A stretch of DNA of 64,000 nt, taken from positions 51,369 through 115,368 of the forward strand of contig NZ_JAPCHY010000014.1 in NCBI RefSeq assembly GCF_026107455.2, read 5' to 3'. Source of the stretch: Xanthomonas chitinilytica (GTDB taxonomy: Bacteria; Pseudomonadota; Gammaproteobacteria; Xanthomonadales; Xanthomonadaceae). A model generated the notes under the pieces. The model was not told the origin of the DNA and did no database searches. It saw nothing but the letters and a program-made list of their open reading frames with translations. A program made the position numbers and the translations under genes. Below are positions 30,302-39,406 of this stretch, in pieces (position 1 is the first letter of the stretch; each line of letters begins with the position of its first letter).

Positions 30302-31192
30302 TCAGACTTCGGCGTTGGCCAGTTCGTGCAGGCGCCCTTCGCGCAGCTCCAGCACCCGGTCCAGCTTGCGCGCCAGGCCGCGGTCGTGGGTCACCAGCAC
30401 CAGGCTGGTGCGCTGGGCGCGATTGAGCTCGAGCATCAGCTCGAACACGGTCGCCGCGGTCTTGTCGTCGAGGTTGCCGGTGGGTTCGTCGCCCAGCACG
30501 CAGGCCGGCTGATTGACCAGCGCCCGCGCCACCGCCGCGCGCTGGCGTTCGCCACCGGACAACTCGCCCGGCTTGTGGTCGAGGCGATGCCCCAGCCCCA
30601 CGGATTCAAGGATCGTGGTCGCCTGCTGGCGAGCGGCGGCAACCACCTTTCGCCCGGTCCAGTACGACATGGCCGCGACACCCAGCAGCGCAGCCACGAG
30701 CATGCCCAGGGTCAGCCACAGGAAGATCCAGTGGCCCAGGCCCGCCGACGCGATCGCGGCCAGGGAAATCGACGTTGCCGCAACAACGCCCATCCTCCGG
30801 CCAGGCATGTGGGTTCCTCCAGTGTCATCGCGCAGCAACAGCGGCATCATCACGTTCTCCAGCGCGGTGAACTCGGGCAGCAGGTGGTGGAACTGGTAGA
30901 CGAAGCCGAGCGCGCGGTTGCGCAAACGGCCGCGCGCGGCGTCGGACAATTCGGACATCTTCTGCCCGGCCACGTAGACCTCGCCGGCGGTGGGCGTGTC
31001 CAGCCCGCCCAGCAGGTGCAGCAGGGTCGACTTGCCGGCGCCGGAAGCGCCGACGATGGCCACCGTCTCGCCGGCGGACACCGCCAGTTCCAGACCGTCG
31101 AACACCGGCGTGCGCATCCTTCCTTCGGCATAGGTCTTGGCCAGCCCTTCGGCGCGGATCACGGCATCCATCTGCAGGTCGTTCTCATTCAT
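30302..31192 (-). CDS. lolD: Lipoprotein-releasing ABC ATPase LolD with an unusual insertion
   Basis: 296 residues, whereas LolD is normally about 230-240. It powers release of outer-membrane lipoproteins from the inner membrane with LolC/LolE. Walker A is GASGAGKST (48-56), Q-loop Gln100, signature LSGGE (211-215), Walker B CVLGDE (231-236), and His269. Between the Q-loop and the signature, about residues 122-184, lies an inserted stretch with two hydrophobic helices (see entry at 30641-30829). All catalytic motifs outside it are intact and in frame, so the gene could still work or could be disrupted in structure. It overlaps lolC by 8 bases. Confidence 0.93.
   Translation of the reverse strand: MNENDLQMDAVIRAEGLAKTYAEGRMRTPVFDGLELAVSAGETVAIVGASGAGKSTLLHLLGGLDTPTAGEVYVAGQKMSELSDAARGRLRNRALGFVYQFHHLLPEFTALENVMMPLLLRDDTGGTHMPGRRMGVVAATSISLAAIASAGLGHWIFLWLTLGMLVAALLGVAAMSYWTGRKVVAAARQQATTILESVGLGHRLDHKPGELSGGERQRAAVARALVNQPACVLGDEPTGNLDDKTAATVFELMLELNRAQRTSLVLVTHDRGLARKLDRVLELREGRLHELANAEV
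30641..30829 (-). other. In-frame insertion within lolD carrying two membrane helices
   Basis: About 63 codons, from after the conserved MMPLLLRD to before [17 protein letters not shown], that have no counterpart in usual LolD. It encodes two hydrophobic segments (about residues 136-154 and 156-176). Inside it, on the coding strand, GGAGGA (30820-30815) lies 6 bases before an in-frame ATG (30808), so the insert carries its own good translation start, as if the beginning of a small membrane-protein gene had been fused into lolD. The borders are approximate; I see no target-site duplication or insertion-sequence ends. Confidence 0.7.
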
Positions 31193-32426
31193 AGCGCAGC
31201 GCCTCCGCCGGCTGGGTACGGGCGGCGCGCCAGGCCGGGTACAGCGTGGCCAGGAAGCTCATCACCAGCGCCACCACCACCGTGCCCACGACGTCGGGCG
31301 TCTGCATGTCGGTCGGCAGGCCGGTGATGTAGTAGACGTCCTCCGGCAGCAACTTGACGTTGAAGGCCGACTCGATCAGGCCCAGGATCCGCTCCAGGTT
31401 CAACGTCAGGGTGATGCCGCCGATCAGTCCCAGCAGGGTGCCGATCACGCCGATCAGGGTGCCCTGCACCATGAACACCTGCATCACCCCGCCCGGGGTC
31501 AGGCCCAGGGTGCGCAGGATGGCGATGTCGGCCTGCTTGTCGGTCACCAGCATCACCTGCGAGTTCACCAGGGTGAAGGCGCCCATCATGATGATCAGCG
31601 ACAGCAGGATGCCCATCACCGTCTTTTCCATCTTCAGCGAGTGGTAGAGGTTGGCGTTCTGCCGGGTCCAGTCGCTGACGCGGTAGAAGCCGTTGAGGTT
31701 GATCGCCAGGTCGCGCGCCACGGTGTAGGCCTGGTCCATGTCGTGCAGCTTCAGGCGCACGCCGGTGGCGCCCTCGATGCGCAGCACGCGCTCCATGTCC
31801 TGCAGGTTGGCGAACGCCACGCCACGGTCGATCTCGTTGTAGCCGGCCTCGAAGATGCCGCTGACATTGAACCGCTTGAGCCGCGGCATTGCCCCCATCG
31901 GAGTGCCCTGCACTTCAGCCAATGTCACCACCACCGTGTCGCCCACGTCCACGCCCAGCCAGATGGCCAGTTCCTGCCCGAGCAGGATGTTGTAGGAACC
32001 CGGGGTGAGGCTGTCGAGCGAGCCCTTCTTCATCTTCTCGCCGATCACCGACACCGCCGGCTCCAGCGCCGGCTCGATGCCCTGCACGATCGCGCCCTGC
32101 ACCCGCGGGCCGCTGAGCATGCCCTGGATCTCGATGTAGGGTGCCGCGCCGGCCACGCGCGGGTCGCGCATCGCCACGTCCACCGCACGCTGCCAGTCGG
32201 CCATCGGCGCGTCGTCGCTGGTCACCGTGGCATGGGCCGACATCTGCAGCAGGCGGTCGCGGATCTCCTTCTGGAAACCGCTCATCACCGCCAGCGTGGT
32301 GATCAGTACCGTCACCCCGAGCGCGATGCCGAGGATCGAGGCCATCGAGATGAAGGAGATGAAGCCGTTGCGGCGCTTGGCGCGCAGGTAGCGCAGTCCG
32401 ATTGCGACAGGAATGGGTTTGAACAT
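31185..32426 (-). CDS. lolC: Lipoprotein-releasing ABC permease LolC/LolE family
   Basis: 413 residues, normal length. N-terminus [37 protein letters not shown] is the family signature with the first membrane helix; a MacB-like periplasmic domain follows (about 45-260) and then three C-terminal helices with [29 protein letters not shown]. Only one permease gene is present, so the complex may be a homodimer as in some relatives (LolF-type), or a second gene lies elsewhere. Overlaps lolD by 8 bases. Confidence 0.95.
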   Translation of the reverse strand: MFKPIPVAIGLRYLRAKRRNGFISFISMASILGIALGVTVLITTLAVMSGFQKEIRDRLLQMSAHATVTSDDAPMADWQRAVDVAMRDPRVAGAAPYIEIQGMLSGPRVQGAIVQGIEPALEPAVSVIGEKMKKGSLDSLTPGSYNILLGQELAIWLGVDVGDTVVVTLAEVQGTPMGAMPRLKRFNVSGIFEAGYNEIDRGVAFANLQDMERVLRIEGATGVRLKLHDMDQAYTVARDLAINLNGFYRVSDWTRQNANLYHSLKMEKTVMGILLSLIIMMGAFTLVNSQVMLVTDKQADIAILRTLGLTPGGVMQVFMVQGTLIGVIGTLLGLIGGITLTLNLERILGLIESAFNVKLLPEDVYYITGLPTDMQTPDVVGTVVVALVMSFLATLYPAWRAARTQPAEALRYE

Positions 32427-32449
32427 GCGCTTCAGCCGGTGGATTGCCG

Positions 32450-32902
32450 CTATGGTGCCACTTGCGGGCGCGCCCGGGAAACACGGCGCGCGTCGATGGC
32501 CAGTCGCAGTTCACGTCGCTGCGCCGGTGCCAGCGTATCGGGCCAGAACAGCAGCCATCGGCGACGATCTCCCGCCTCGCGCCAGACGAGCGTGGCCAGC
32601 GGCCCGCGCCATTGCACCTCGATCTCCCGCACCGCGACCCCGTCCACCATGGCCGGCGCTTCCCCGGCCGGAATCACGATGCGCAGCGGGCGTCGGCCGC
32701 GCTCGCGGCGCAATGTCCAGAGCCCCCAGCCCATCGCGGCCACGACCAGGAGCATGGCCGCGACGCCGTCGATGTCGGACAGGATGATCGCCGGCGGCAC
32801 CAGCAGCGTCAGCAGCAGCAGGCCCGCCTGCTGCCAACGCGAGGGCCGCCACTCAAGCCGGCAGGGTTCGGATACGTGCGAGCATTTCCGCCAGTTGCGC
32901 AT
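32450..32902 (-). CDS. YgfX/CptA-like membrane protein
   Basis: 150 residues with the ATG at 32902; the N-terminus overlaps the end of sdhE by 50 bases. Two adjacent hydrophobic helices (about residues 24-42 and 45-60), then a soluble tail with [33 protein letters not shown], the YgfX layout. YgfX is encoded with SdhE in many gammaproteobacteria, which supports the call. A toxin role has been proposed for YgfX; no direct evidence here. The start is uncertain, because the conserved part begins about 12 residues in. Confidence 0.75.
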   Translation of the reverse strand: MRNWRKCSHVSEPCRLEWRPSRWQQAGLLLLTLLVPPAIILSDIDGVAAMLLVVAAMGWGLWTLRRERGRRPLRIVIPAGEAPAMVDGVAVREIEVQWRGPLATLVWREAGDRRRWLLFWPDTLAPAQRRELRLAIDARRVSRARPQVAP

Positions 32903-33101
32903 CGGGACAGGCCTCATAGCCCATGGACCAGCGCCACAACTTATCGTCCTCGCATTCCAGCAGCCGTAGGAAAACCCCGCGCTCGTCCGCCGGGGCATCG
33001 GCCCAGCACCGGTCCAGGTAACGCCCGAACAGCTGGTCCAGTTCGCGCATGCCGCGGCGGCAGCGCCAGCGCAGCTTCTTCAGTTCGGTTGCTTCATCCA
33101 T
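32853..33101 (-). CDS. sdhE: FAD assembly factor SdhE
   Basis: 82 residues. The RGxxE motif, needed for covalent attachment of FAD to SdhA, is RGMRELD (residues 16-22), and the ending [23 protein letters not shown] is typical. It lies 132 bases after sdhB, so it is linked to the operon whose product it matures. The first-residue ATG at 33101 has no strong Shine-Dalgarno but is the only good start. Confidence 0.94.
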   Translation of the reverse strand: MDEATELKKLRWRCRRGMRELDQLFGRYLDRCWADAPADERGVFLRLLECEDDKLWRWSMGYEACPDAQLAEMLARIRTLPA

Positions 33102-33233
33102 CTTCGAGCACCTTGCGATGATGCCGGCGCGCCATGCGCACCTGCCGGAAACGACGACGGCACCGGACCCGAAGGGCGGTGCCGCCGATGCCCGGGCCCG
33201 GATCGGGGGCCGCGGCGGGTTGCCGATGCCGGG

Positions 33234-34019
33234 TCAGGCGCGACGCGCCATCATCAGCTTCTTGATCTCGGCAATGGCCAGCGCCGGGTTCAGCCCCTTC
33301 GGGCAGGTGCGGGCGCAGTTCATGATGGTGTGGCAGCGGTACAGCTTGAACGGATCTTCCAGGTCGTCCAGGCGCGCACCGGTGTCCTCGTCGCGCGAAT
33401 CGATGATCCAGCGGTAGGCCTGCAGCAGGATCGCCGGGCCCAGGTAGCGCTCGCCGTTCCACCAGTAGCTCGGGCAGCTGGTCGAGCAGCACGCACACAG
33501 GATGCATTCGTACAGGCCGTCGAGCTTCTTGCGGTCTTCCGGCGACTGCAGGCGCTCGCGGTCGGACGGCGGCGGGGTCTGGGTGCGGATCCACGGCTTG
33601 ATCGAGGCGTACTGCGCGTAGAAGTGGGTCAGGTCCGGCACCAGGTCCTTGACCACGTCCATGTGCGGCAGCGGGTAGATCGGCACCTCGGCCTTGCCGC
33701 AGTCGCTGATCGCGCGGGTGCAGGCCAGAGTGTTGGTGCCGTCGATGTTCATCGCGCACGAACCGCAGATGCCCTCGCGGCAGGAGCGGCGGAAGGTCAG
33801 GGTCGGGTCGATCTCGTTCTTGATCTTGATCAGCGCGTCCAGGACCATCGGGCCGCACGCATCGAGGTCGATCTCGTAGGTGTCGGTACGCGGGTTCTGG
33901 TCGTCGTCGGGACTCCAGCGATAGACCTTGAAGGTGCGCACGTTCTTGCCGCCGGTCTTGGCGGGGAAGTGCTTGCCCTTTCCGATCTTGGAATTCTTGG
34001 GGAGGGAAAACTCGGCCAT
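33234..34019 (-). CDS. sdhB: Succinate dehydrogenase iron-sulfur subunit
   Basis: 261 residues. All three cluster motifs are present: [2Fe-2S] in [22 protein letters not shown], [4Fe-4S] in [12 protein letters not shown], and [3Fe-4S] in [14 protein letters not shown]. It passes electrons from the FAD of SdhA to ubiquinone. The start [15 protein letters not shown] at 34019 is used; the frame is open for 18 further codons that belong to the spacer. Confidence 0.98.
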   Translation of the reverse strand: MAEFSLPKNSKIGKGKHFPAKTGGKNVRTFKVYRWSPDDDQNPRTDTYEIDLDACGPMVLDALIKIKNEIDPTLTFRRSCREGICGSCAMNIDGTNTLACTRAISDCGKAEVPIYPLPHMDVVKDLVPDLTHFYAQYASIKPWIRTQTPPPSDRERLQSPEDRKKLDGLYECILCACCSTSCPSYWWNGERYLGPAILLQAYRWIIDSRDEDTGARLDDLEDPFKLYRCHTIMNCARTCPKGLNPALAIAEIKKLMMARRA

Positions 34020-34035
34020 GGCTGCTCTCGTTGGC

Positions 34036-34236
34036 TCAGGCGGCTCGCGCGTCCGGGGACGCGTGAATAGCACGATGGATCAGGAAAACGACGTAGGCAA
34101 TGATCGGAGCGACGGCGCAGGCCAGGGCCCACGCCCGCCGCTCGTTCCACTGCATCGAACGGTCGACCAGCATCCGCAGCGGGAACAGCGACCATGCGGC
34201 GATCGCGCCAACCCAGCCCAGATGCATTGCCGACAT
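34036..34236 (-). CDS. Small two-helix membrane protein between sdhA and sdhB
   Basis: 66 residues with two hydrophobic segments (about 5-22 and 37-54) separated by a basic, aromatic loop ([12 protein letters not shown]). It sits between sdhA (12 bases after its stop) and sdhB (16 bases before its start), tight enough to be translated within the operon. I do not recognise a named family. A role in building or anchoring complex II is conceivable from position alone. Confidence 0.75.
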   Translation of the reverse strand: MSAMHLGWVGAIAAWSLFPLRMLVDRSMQWNERRAWALACAVAPIIAYVVFLIHRAIHASPDARAA

Positions 34237-34248
34237 GTCGCTGCTCTC

Positions 34249-36039
34249 TCAGTAGACGCGCGGCTTCGGCGGCACCACGTCCACGTCGTTGCTCAACGTG
34301 TACATGTGCACCGGACGGTAATCGAAGCTGCACTTGCCCTTGTCGTCGACGGTGACCAGCGTGTGCTTCTGCCAGTTGACGTCGTCGCGGTCCGGATAGT
34401 CCTCGTGCGCGTGGGCACCGCGGCTTTCCTTGCGCTGTTCGGCCGAGTTGATGGTGGCCACGGCGTTGAGCAGCAGGTTGTTCAGCTCGTAGGTCTCGAT
34501 CAGGTCCGAGTTCCACACCAGCGAACGGTCGGAGACCTTGACGTCCTGGAACGAGTCGAACACCTCGGCCATCTTCTGGCAGCCCTCTTCCAGCGTCTTG
34601 CTGGTGCGGAACACCGCCGCGTCGGACTGCATGGTGCGCTGCATGCGGTCGCGGATGACCGAGGTCGGGGTGTCGCCGTTGGCGTTGCGCAGCCTGTCCA
34701 GCAGGCCCAGCGCCTTGTCGCAGGCGTCGGACGGCAGCTGCTTGTGCGGCGCGCCGGAACGGATGGTCTCGGCGCAGCGGTTGGCCACCGCGCGGCCGAA
34801 CACCACCAGGTCGAGCAGCGAGTTGGAGCCCAGGCGGTTGGCGCCGTGCACCGACACGCAGGCGGCCTCGCCGATCGCGTACAGGCCCGGCACCACAGCA
34901 TCGGGGTCGTCGCCGACCTTGCGTACCACTTCGCCGTGGTAGTTGGTCGGGATGCCGCCCATGTTGTAGTGCACGGTCGGGATCACCGGGATCGGCTGCT
35001 TGTGCACGTCGACGCCGGCGAAGATCTTGGCGCTCTCGGCGATGCCCGGCAGCTTCTCGTCGATCACGCCCGGGCCCAGGTGGGTCAGGTCGAGCAGGAT
35101 GTGGTCCTTGTGCTCGCCGACGCCGCGGCCTTCGCGGATCTCGATGGTCATCGAACGCGACACCACGTCGCGCGAGGCCAGGTCCTTGTAGTGCGGTGCG
35201 TAGCGCTCCATGAAGCGCTCGCCGTCGCTGTTGCGCAGGATGCCGCCTTCGCCGCGCACGCCCTCGGTGATCAGGCAGCCGGCGCCGTAGATGCCGGTCG
35301 GGTGGAACTGCACGAACTCCATGTCCTGCACCGGCAGGCCGGCGCGCATCACCAGGCCGCCGCCGTCGCCGGTACAGGTGTGGGCGGAGGTGGCGCTGAA
35401 GTAGGCGCGGCCGTAGCCGCCGGTGGCCAGCACCACGCCGTGGGAACGGAACAGGTGCAGGGTGCCCTCGGCCATGTCCAGCGCCAGCACGCCGCGGCAG
35501 ACGCCTTCCTCGTCGAAGATCAGGTCGAGCGCGAAGTACTCGATCATGAAACGGGCGTTGTGCGCCAGCGACTGCTGGTACAGCGTGTGCAGCATGGCGT
35601 GGCCGGTGCGGTCGGCGGCGGCGCAGGTGCGCTGCGCCGACGGGCCTTCGCCGTACTTGGTGGTCATGCCGCCGAACGGACGCTGGTAGATCTTGCCGTC
35701 CTCGGTGCGCGAGAACGGCACGCCGTAGTGCTCCAGCTCGATGATGGCCGGGATGGCTTCACGGCACATGTACTCGATGGCGTCCTGGTCGCCCAGCCAG
35801 TCCGAGCCCTTGATGGTGTCGTAGAAGTGGTAGCGCCAGTCGTCCTCGCCCATGTTGCCCAGCGCGGCGGAGATGCCGCCCTGCGCCGCCACGGTGTGCG
35901 AGCGGGTCGGGAAGACCTTGGTCAGGCAGACGGTCTGCAGGCCCTTCTGGGCCAGGCCGAAGGTGGCGCGCAGGCCGGCACCGCCGGCGCCGACCACGAC
36001 CATGTCGCATTTGTGTTCGGTGATCTTGTAAGCGGACAT
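34249..36039 (-). CDS. sdhA: Succinate dehydrogenase flavoprotein subunit
   Basis: 596 residues. FAD binding: [17 protein letters not shown]; the covalent-FAD His is His48 ([13 protein letters not shown]). Substrate-site residues are in [15 protein letters not shown] and in the [13 protein letters not shown] stretch; the C-terminus carries [18 protein letters not shown]. Oxidises succinate to fumarate in the TCA cycle. Six bases after sdhD and 12 bases before the small membrane-protein gene. Confidence 0.98.
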   Translation of the reverse strand: MSAYKITEHKCDMVVVGAGGAGLRATFGLAQKGLQTVCLTKVFPTRSHTVAAQGGISAALGNMGEDDWRYHFYDTIKGSDWLGDQDAIEYMCREAIPAIIELEHYGVPFSRTEDGKIYQRPFGGMTTKYGEGPSAQRTCAAADRTGHAMLHTLYQQSLAHNARFMIEYFALDLIFDEEGVCRGVLALDMAEGTLHLFRSHGVVLATGGYGRAYFSATSAHTCTGDGGGLVMRAGLPVQDMEFVQFHPTGIYGAGCLITEGVRGEGGILRNSDGERFMERYAPHYKDLASRDVVSRSMTIEIREGRGVGEHKDHILLDLTHLGPGVIDEKLPGIAESAKIFAGVDVHKQPIPVIPTVHYNMGGIPTNYHGEVVRKVGDDPDAVVPGLYAIGEAACVSVHGANRLGSNSLLDLVVFGRAVANRCAETIRSGAPHKQLPSDACDKALGLLDRLRNANGDTPTSVIRDRMQRTMQSDAAVFRTSKTLEEGCQKMAEVFDSFQDVKVSDRSLVWNSDLIETYELNNLLLNAVATINSAEQRKESRGAHAHEDYPDRDDVNWQKHTLVTVDDKGKCSFDYRPVHMYTLSNDVDVVPPKPRVY

Positions 36040-36045
36040 TCTGAT

Positions 36046-36429
36046 TCAGTTCCCAAGCGCGATGCGGGCGACCGCGAAAACGCTGACGATCGCGCCGAGG
36101 ACGGCGACGAACTTCACCGTGGTCTGCAACGCCAGGGCCAGCAGCGAGTTGTGGATGTAGTCTTCCAGGATCACCTGGATGCCCAGCTGCGCGTGCCAGA
36201 ACATCGCGACCAGGAAGCCGACCAGCAGCACCGCGTTCCAGGGCTTGGACACCGCCTCGCTGGCGGTGACGTAGTCGGCACCGATCAGGCCCAGCACGAA
36301 CACCAGGAACCAGATGGTGAGGAACACCAGTGCGGTGGCGGTCAGCCGCTGGTGCACGAAGTGCTCGGTGCCGGACTTGGCGGCACCCAGGCCGCGCACG
36401 TTCTTGAGCGGAGTACGGAAACGGCTCAT
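36046..36429 (-). CDS. sdhD: Succinate dehydrogenase membrane anchor SdhD
   Basis: 127 residues, three helices. Haem/quinone-region motifs: HFVHQRLTA near the N-terminus and FWHAQLGIQVILEDYIHN. The ATG overlaps the sdhC stop by 4 bases (ATGA). A longer frame upstream coincides with sdhC and is not used. Confidence 0.93.
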   Translation of the reverse strand: MSRFRTPLKNVRGLGAAKSGTEHFVHQRLTATALVFLTIWFLVFVLGLIGADYVTASEAVSKPWNAVLLVGFLVAMFWHAQLGIQVILEDYIHNSLLALALQTTVKFVAVLGAIVSVFAVARIALGN

Positions 36430-36818
36430 GCGGCACCTCCCATGCACACGTAGATCCACACCAGCGCGGTGATCACCAGGCTGCCGATCACCGACAGCCA
36501 GCTGCTGCGCACGAACGTGGAGACTTTGTAGCCGATGGCGAAGTCCTGCACGATGTGGCGGATGCCGTTGCACAGGTGGTAGGCGAAGCACCAGGTCCAG
36601 CCGAACAGCACGACCTTGCCGTACCACGCGCTGGCGTGGGTGGTGAAGCAGTTCCAGGATTCGGGGCCCATCATCAGGGCGAGCAGGCCGCCGGCGATGA
36701 TCAAGGCTCCGACAGACAGAACGATGCCGGTGGCTCGATGCAGGATCGAGGTGGCCATCTGGATCTGCCAGCGATACACCTGCAGGTGCGGGGAAAGGGG
36801 GCGTTCTCTGGTCGCCAT
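36426..36818 (-). CDS. sdhC: Succinate dehydrogenase cytochrome b556 subunit SdhC
   Basis: 130 residues, three helices. N-terminus RPLSPHLQVYRWQIQMATSILHRATGI is the classic SdhC signature; the haem ligand His is in HLCNGIRHIVQDFAIG. With SdhD it anchors complex II and binds haem b and ubiquinone. Fifty-six bases after the DUF1674 gene. Confidence 0.96.
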   Translation of the reverse strand: MATRERPLSPHLQVYRWQIQMATSILHRATGIVLSVGALIIAGGLLALMMGPESWNCFTTHASAWYGKVVLFGWTWCFAYHLCNGIRHIVQDFAIGYKVSTFVRSSWLSVIGSLVITALVWIYVCMGGAA

Positions 36819-36874
36819 TCGCTGGGCTCGTTTTCTCGGCTGGGCGGCTCACCGCCGCGTTGGCTCAATGCTGA

Positions 36875-37048
36875 TCAGAAGTCGATGCAGCGTCCGTTTT
36901 TCTCCCAATCGCCATATCGCACCGGATCCAGTCCGCCGCGACCACCGATTTCCTTCTGCTCCGTGGGCGGTTCAGGGCGCTCCTGCGCCTCCGGTACCAG
37001 CGGAGCTTCGGCTTCGGTTTCGGGAGTGGGGGTTGTTTGGCCTATCAT
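36875..37048 (-). CDS. DUF1674 protein, succinate dehydrogenase assembly factor 4 type
   Basis: 57 residues from the ATG at 37048 (an upstream GTG/ATG at 37069 would add 7). The C-terminal end, KEIGGRGGLDPVRYGDWEKN then GRCIDF, is the diagnostic DUF1674 motif of SDHAF4, which shields FAD-loaded SdhA before it joins SdhB. The N-terminal half is Pro/Glu-rich and disordered. First gene of the sdh operon, 56 bases before sdhC. Function is inferred from the eukaryotic homologue and from position. Confidence 0.88.
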   Translation of the reverse strand: MIGQTTPTPETEAEAPLVPEAQERPEPPTEQKEIGGRGGLDPVRYGDWEKNGRCIDF

Positions 37049-37087
37049 CGTGGGTCTCGCAACGCACAAATTTTAGTCCCCGTTCAC

Positions 37088-37957
37088 GTGCCTGACAACC
37101 TGCCCCCCGTTTTCGCCGGTTTTTCCCGGCTGCCGCAGTCGCAGCTGGTGGCGCTTTCCGGCCCCGACGCCCTCGCCTTCGCCCAGGCCCAGTTCGCCAG
37201 CGACGTGCTGGCCCTTGCCGACGGCCATTGGCAGTGGAGCGCCTGGCTGACCGCCAAGGGCCGGGTGACCGCGGTGTTCCAGCTGCTGCGCATCGACGAC
37301 GGGCAACTGCTGCTGGTACTGAACGACGGCCAGGCCGACGATTTCGCCGCGCAGCTGCAGCGCTTCGTGTTCCGCCGCAAGCTGAGCATCGGCCGCCGCG
37401 ACGACCTGGCCGTCGCCGGCAGCTTCACCGCGCCGGAGCTGGCCACCGGTGCAGCGCTGGCGCAGCTTGCGGACGGAGCGCTCGAACTGGATGCCGGCGG
37501 CAACGAGGCGCTGCCGCGCACCCTGCGCCTGGCACCGGCAACCGCGCTGGCCGATGCCAGCGACGCCGACATCGCGCTGGCGTGGCGCCAGTCCGACCTG
37601 CGCTACGGGTTGCCGCGGCTCGATCCTTCGCAGCGCGAGCAGTGGACGCCGCAGCAGCTCGGGCTGGACCGGCTGGCCGCCTACAGCGTCAAGAAGGGCT
37701 GCTACCCGGGCCAGGAAATCGTGGCCCGCACCCACTTCCTGGGCAAGGCCAAGCGTTCGCTGCAGCTGCTGCAGATCGCCGAGGGCGCCGAGGCCGGCGG
37801 CGAGGTCCGCCAGGGCGACGCCGTCATCGGCACCCTTGCCAGCGTTGCCGGCAACCTGGCGCTGGCCGTGCTGCCACTGGAGATCCCGGCCGGGCCGCTG
37901 CAGGTCGGCGGCGCCGAGGCAACGCCGCTGCCCCTGCTGGACGGACTGGCGCGCTGA
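37088..37957 (+). CDS. ygfZ: tRNA-modifying/iron-sulfur repair protein YgfZ (folate-binding)
   Basis: 289 residues from a GTG. Glycine-cleavage T-like folate-binding protein; the signature KKGCYPGQEIVARTHFLGK with its essential Cys is present. YgfZ helps maintain certain iron-sulfur enzymes. The frame's only other start is a TTG 17 codons upstream that overlaps the divergent DUF1674 start; no Shine-Dalgarno is visible for either, so the start is uncertain. It ends exactly at the base before the convergent ABC ATPase stop. Confidence 0.9.
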   Translation: MPDNLPPVFAGFSRLPQSQLVALSGPDALAFAQAQFASDVLALADGHWQWSAWLTAKGRVTAVFQLLRIDDGQLLLVLNDGQADDFAAQLQRFVFRRKLSIGRRDDLAVAGSFTAPELATGAALAQLADGALELDAGGNEALPRTLRLAPATALADASDADIALAWRQSDLRYGLPRLDPSQREQWTPQQLGLDRLAAYSVKKGCYPGQEIVARTHFLGKAKRSLQLLQIAEGAEAGGEVRQGDAVIGTLASVAGNLALAVLPLEIPAGPLQVGGAEATPLPLLDGLAR

Positions 37958-39064
37958 TCATGCCGCGCCGGCGGCCGGCTCCAGCCGTTCCTCGCTGTCG
38001 CCGTCGAAAAAATGCAGCGCCTGCGGCTGCACCGCCACGCGGATCGACCGCCCCACCGCGGGCAACGCCTGCGGCGCCACCCGCATCACCAGCGGCTGCT
38101 CGCCCCTGCGCAGGTTGACGAAGATCTCGTTGCCGACCGGCTCGATGCCGTCGATGTCGGCGGCGAATGCGGACGCGTCGCCAGCGCGGGCCGGCTGCAG
38201 GTGCTCCGGGCGCACGCCGACGACGACCTCCCGCTCCAGCCAGCGCGGATCGATCGGCGCGGCCCCCAACGGCACCGCTGCACCGTCGCCCCGCTCCAGC
38301 ACCACGCCGCCGTCGCCGGAACGCAAACGGCCACGCAGCACGTTCATCGCCGGACTGCCCAGGAACCCGGCCACGAACAGGTTGGCCGGGCGCTGGTACA
38401 ACGCCATCGGCGTGTCGATCTGCTGGATAACCCCGTCCTTCAGCACCACGATGCGCTGGCCCAGGGTCATCGCCTCGACCTGGTCGTGGGTGACGTAGAT
38501 CATGGTGGTGCCCAGCTTGCGATGCAGCTGCGCGATCTCGGTGCGCACGCTGTGGCGCAGCTTGGCATCCAGGTTGGACAGCGGCTCGTCGAGCAGGAAC
38601 ACCGCCGGCTCGCGCACCAGCGCGCGGCCCAGCGCCACGCGCTGGCGCTGGCCGCCGGACATCGCCCGCGGCAGCTTGTCCAGCATGCCGGTCAGCCCCA
38701 GGGTCCGCGCCGCCTCGTCGACGCGACTGGCGATGGTGGCCTTGTCGTGGCCGCGCAGCTTCAGCCCGAAGGCGAGGTTCTCGGCCACGGTCATGTGCGG
38801 ATACAGCGCGTAGCTCTGGAACACCATGGCGATGTCGCGATCCTTCGGCACCACGTCGTTGACCACGCGCTCGCCGATGCGCAACGTGCCGGCACTGATC
38901 TCCTCCAGCCCGGCCACCATCCGCAGCAGCGTCGACTTGCCGCAACCCGACGGCCCCACCAGCACCATCAACTCGCCGTCGGCCACCTCGAAACTGGCGC
39001 CCTGTACCGCTACCTGGCCGTTGTCGTACACCTTGCGGACGCCGTCCAGCTGCACTTTCGCCAT
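37958..39064 (-). CDS. Sugar ABC transporter ATPase, UgpC/MalK type
   Basis: 368 residues. Walker A GPSGCGKST (37-45), Q-loop MVFQSYALYPHMTV, signature MSGGQRQRV, Walker B VFLLDEPLSNLDAK and the His of VTHDQVEAM are all intact; a C-terminal TOBE domain with VVGVRPEHLQPA follows. It belongs to the CUT1 carbohydrate importers. No permease is adjacent, but two CUT1 permeases and a sugar-binding lipoprotein lie about 10 kb away (48915-51974) and lack an ATPase. It may serve several importers, as MsmK-type ATPases do. Divergent from zwf. Confidence 0.93.
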   Translation of the reverse strand: MAKVQLDGVRKVYDNGQVAVQGASFEVADGELMVLVGPSGCGKSTLLRMVAGLEEISAGTLRIGERVVNDVVPKDRDIAMVFQSYALYPHMTVAENLAFGLKLRGHDKATIASRVDEAARTLGLTGMLDKLPRAMSGGQRQRVALGRALVREPAVFLLDEPLSNLDAKLRHSVRTEIAQLHRKLGTTMIYVTHDQVEAMTLGQRIVVLKDGVIQQIDTPMALYQRPANLFVAGFLGSPAMNVLRGRLRSGDGGVVLERGDGAAVPLGAAPIDPRWLEREVVVGVRPEHLQPARAGDASAFAADIDGIEPVGNEIFVNLRRGEQPLVMRVAPQALPAVGRSIRVAVQPQALHFFDGDSEERLEPAAGAA

Positions 39065-39406
39065 TGTCCGATCCCGTTGCCTCTCTCTGCTGCGCGCGCC
39101 GGCCAGGCCGGAAACGGATCAATTGCAACCATTCTCGCGGTGCTGGCACCGCATCCGAATACGAATACAGTGTCGGCATTCTGCCACGGCGGCGTTCCAG
39201 CATGGCACCATCGAGGATGGCGACGGCGTCGCCGCTGTGCGCGTGGGCAATGCCCGCGCGACGACGGCAACGGCGGGGAATCCGGCCACGTCCGCCATCC
39301 GCTGCGGCGGCGCCGGGCGACGCAGGACAAGATGCAGCAAGTACACCCTTGGAACCCAGATAACAGGCGATTGACAACGATGTCACCAGAACCCGAAACT
39401 CGAGCC
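39065..39406. other. Divergent intergenic region between the ABC ATPase and zwf (342 bp)
   Basis: Holds the promoters of both sides. Visible: a 15-bp palindrome GGCGACG-G-CGTCGCC (39219-39233), a short CGAATA tandem near 39154, and a LacI-type 14-mer at 39372-39385. A weak half-site GGAAACGG (39110-39117) resembles the left half of the operators at 53614 and 57826. No coding sequence seen. Confidence 0.6.
39372..39385. promoter_or_regulatory. LacI-type operator candidate before zwf
   Basis: TGACAACGATGTCA, a 14-bp palindrome with one mismatch centred on CG, fits the LacI-family frame TGnnAnCGnTnnCA. It overlaps an in-frame ATG at 39380 and lies 21 bases before the preferred zwf ATG. Confidence 0.5.
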
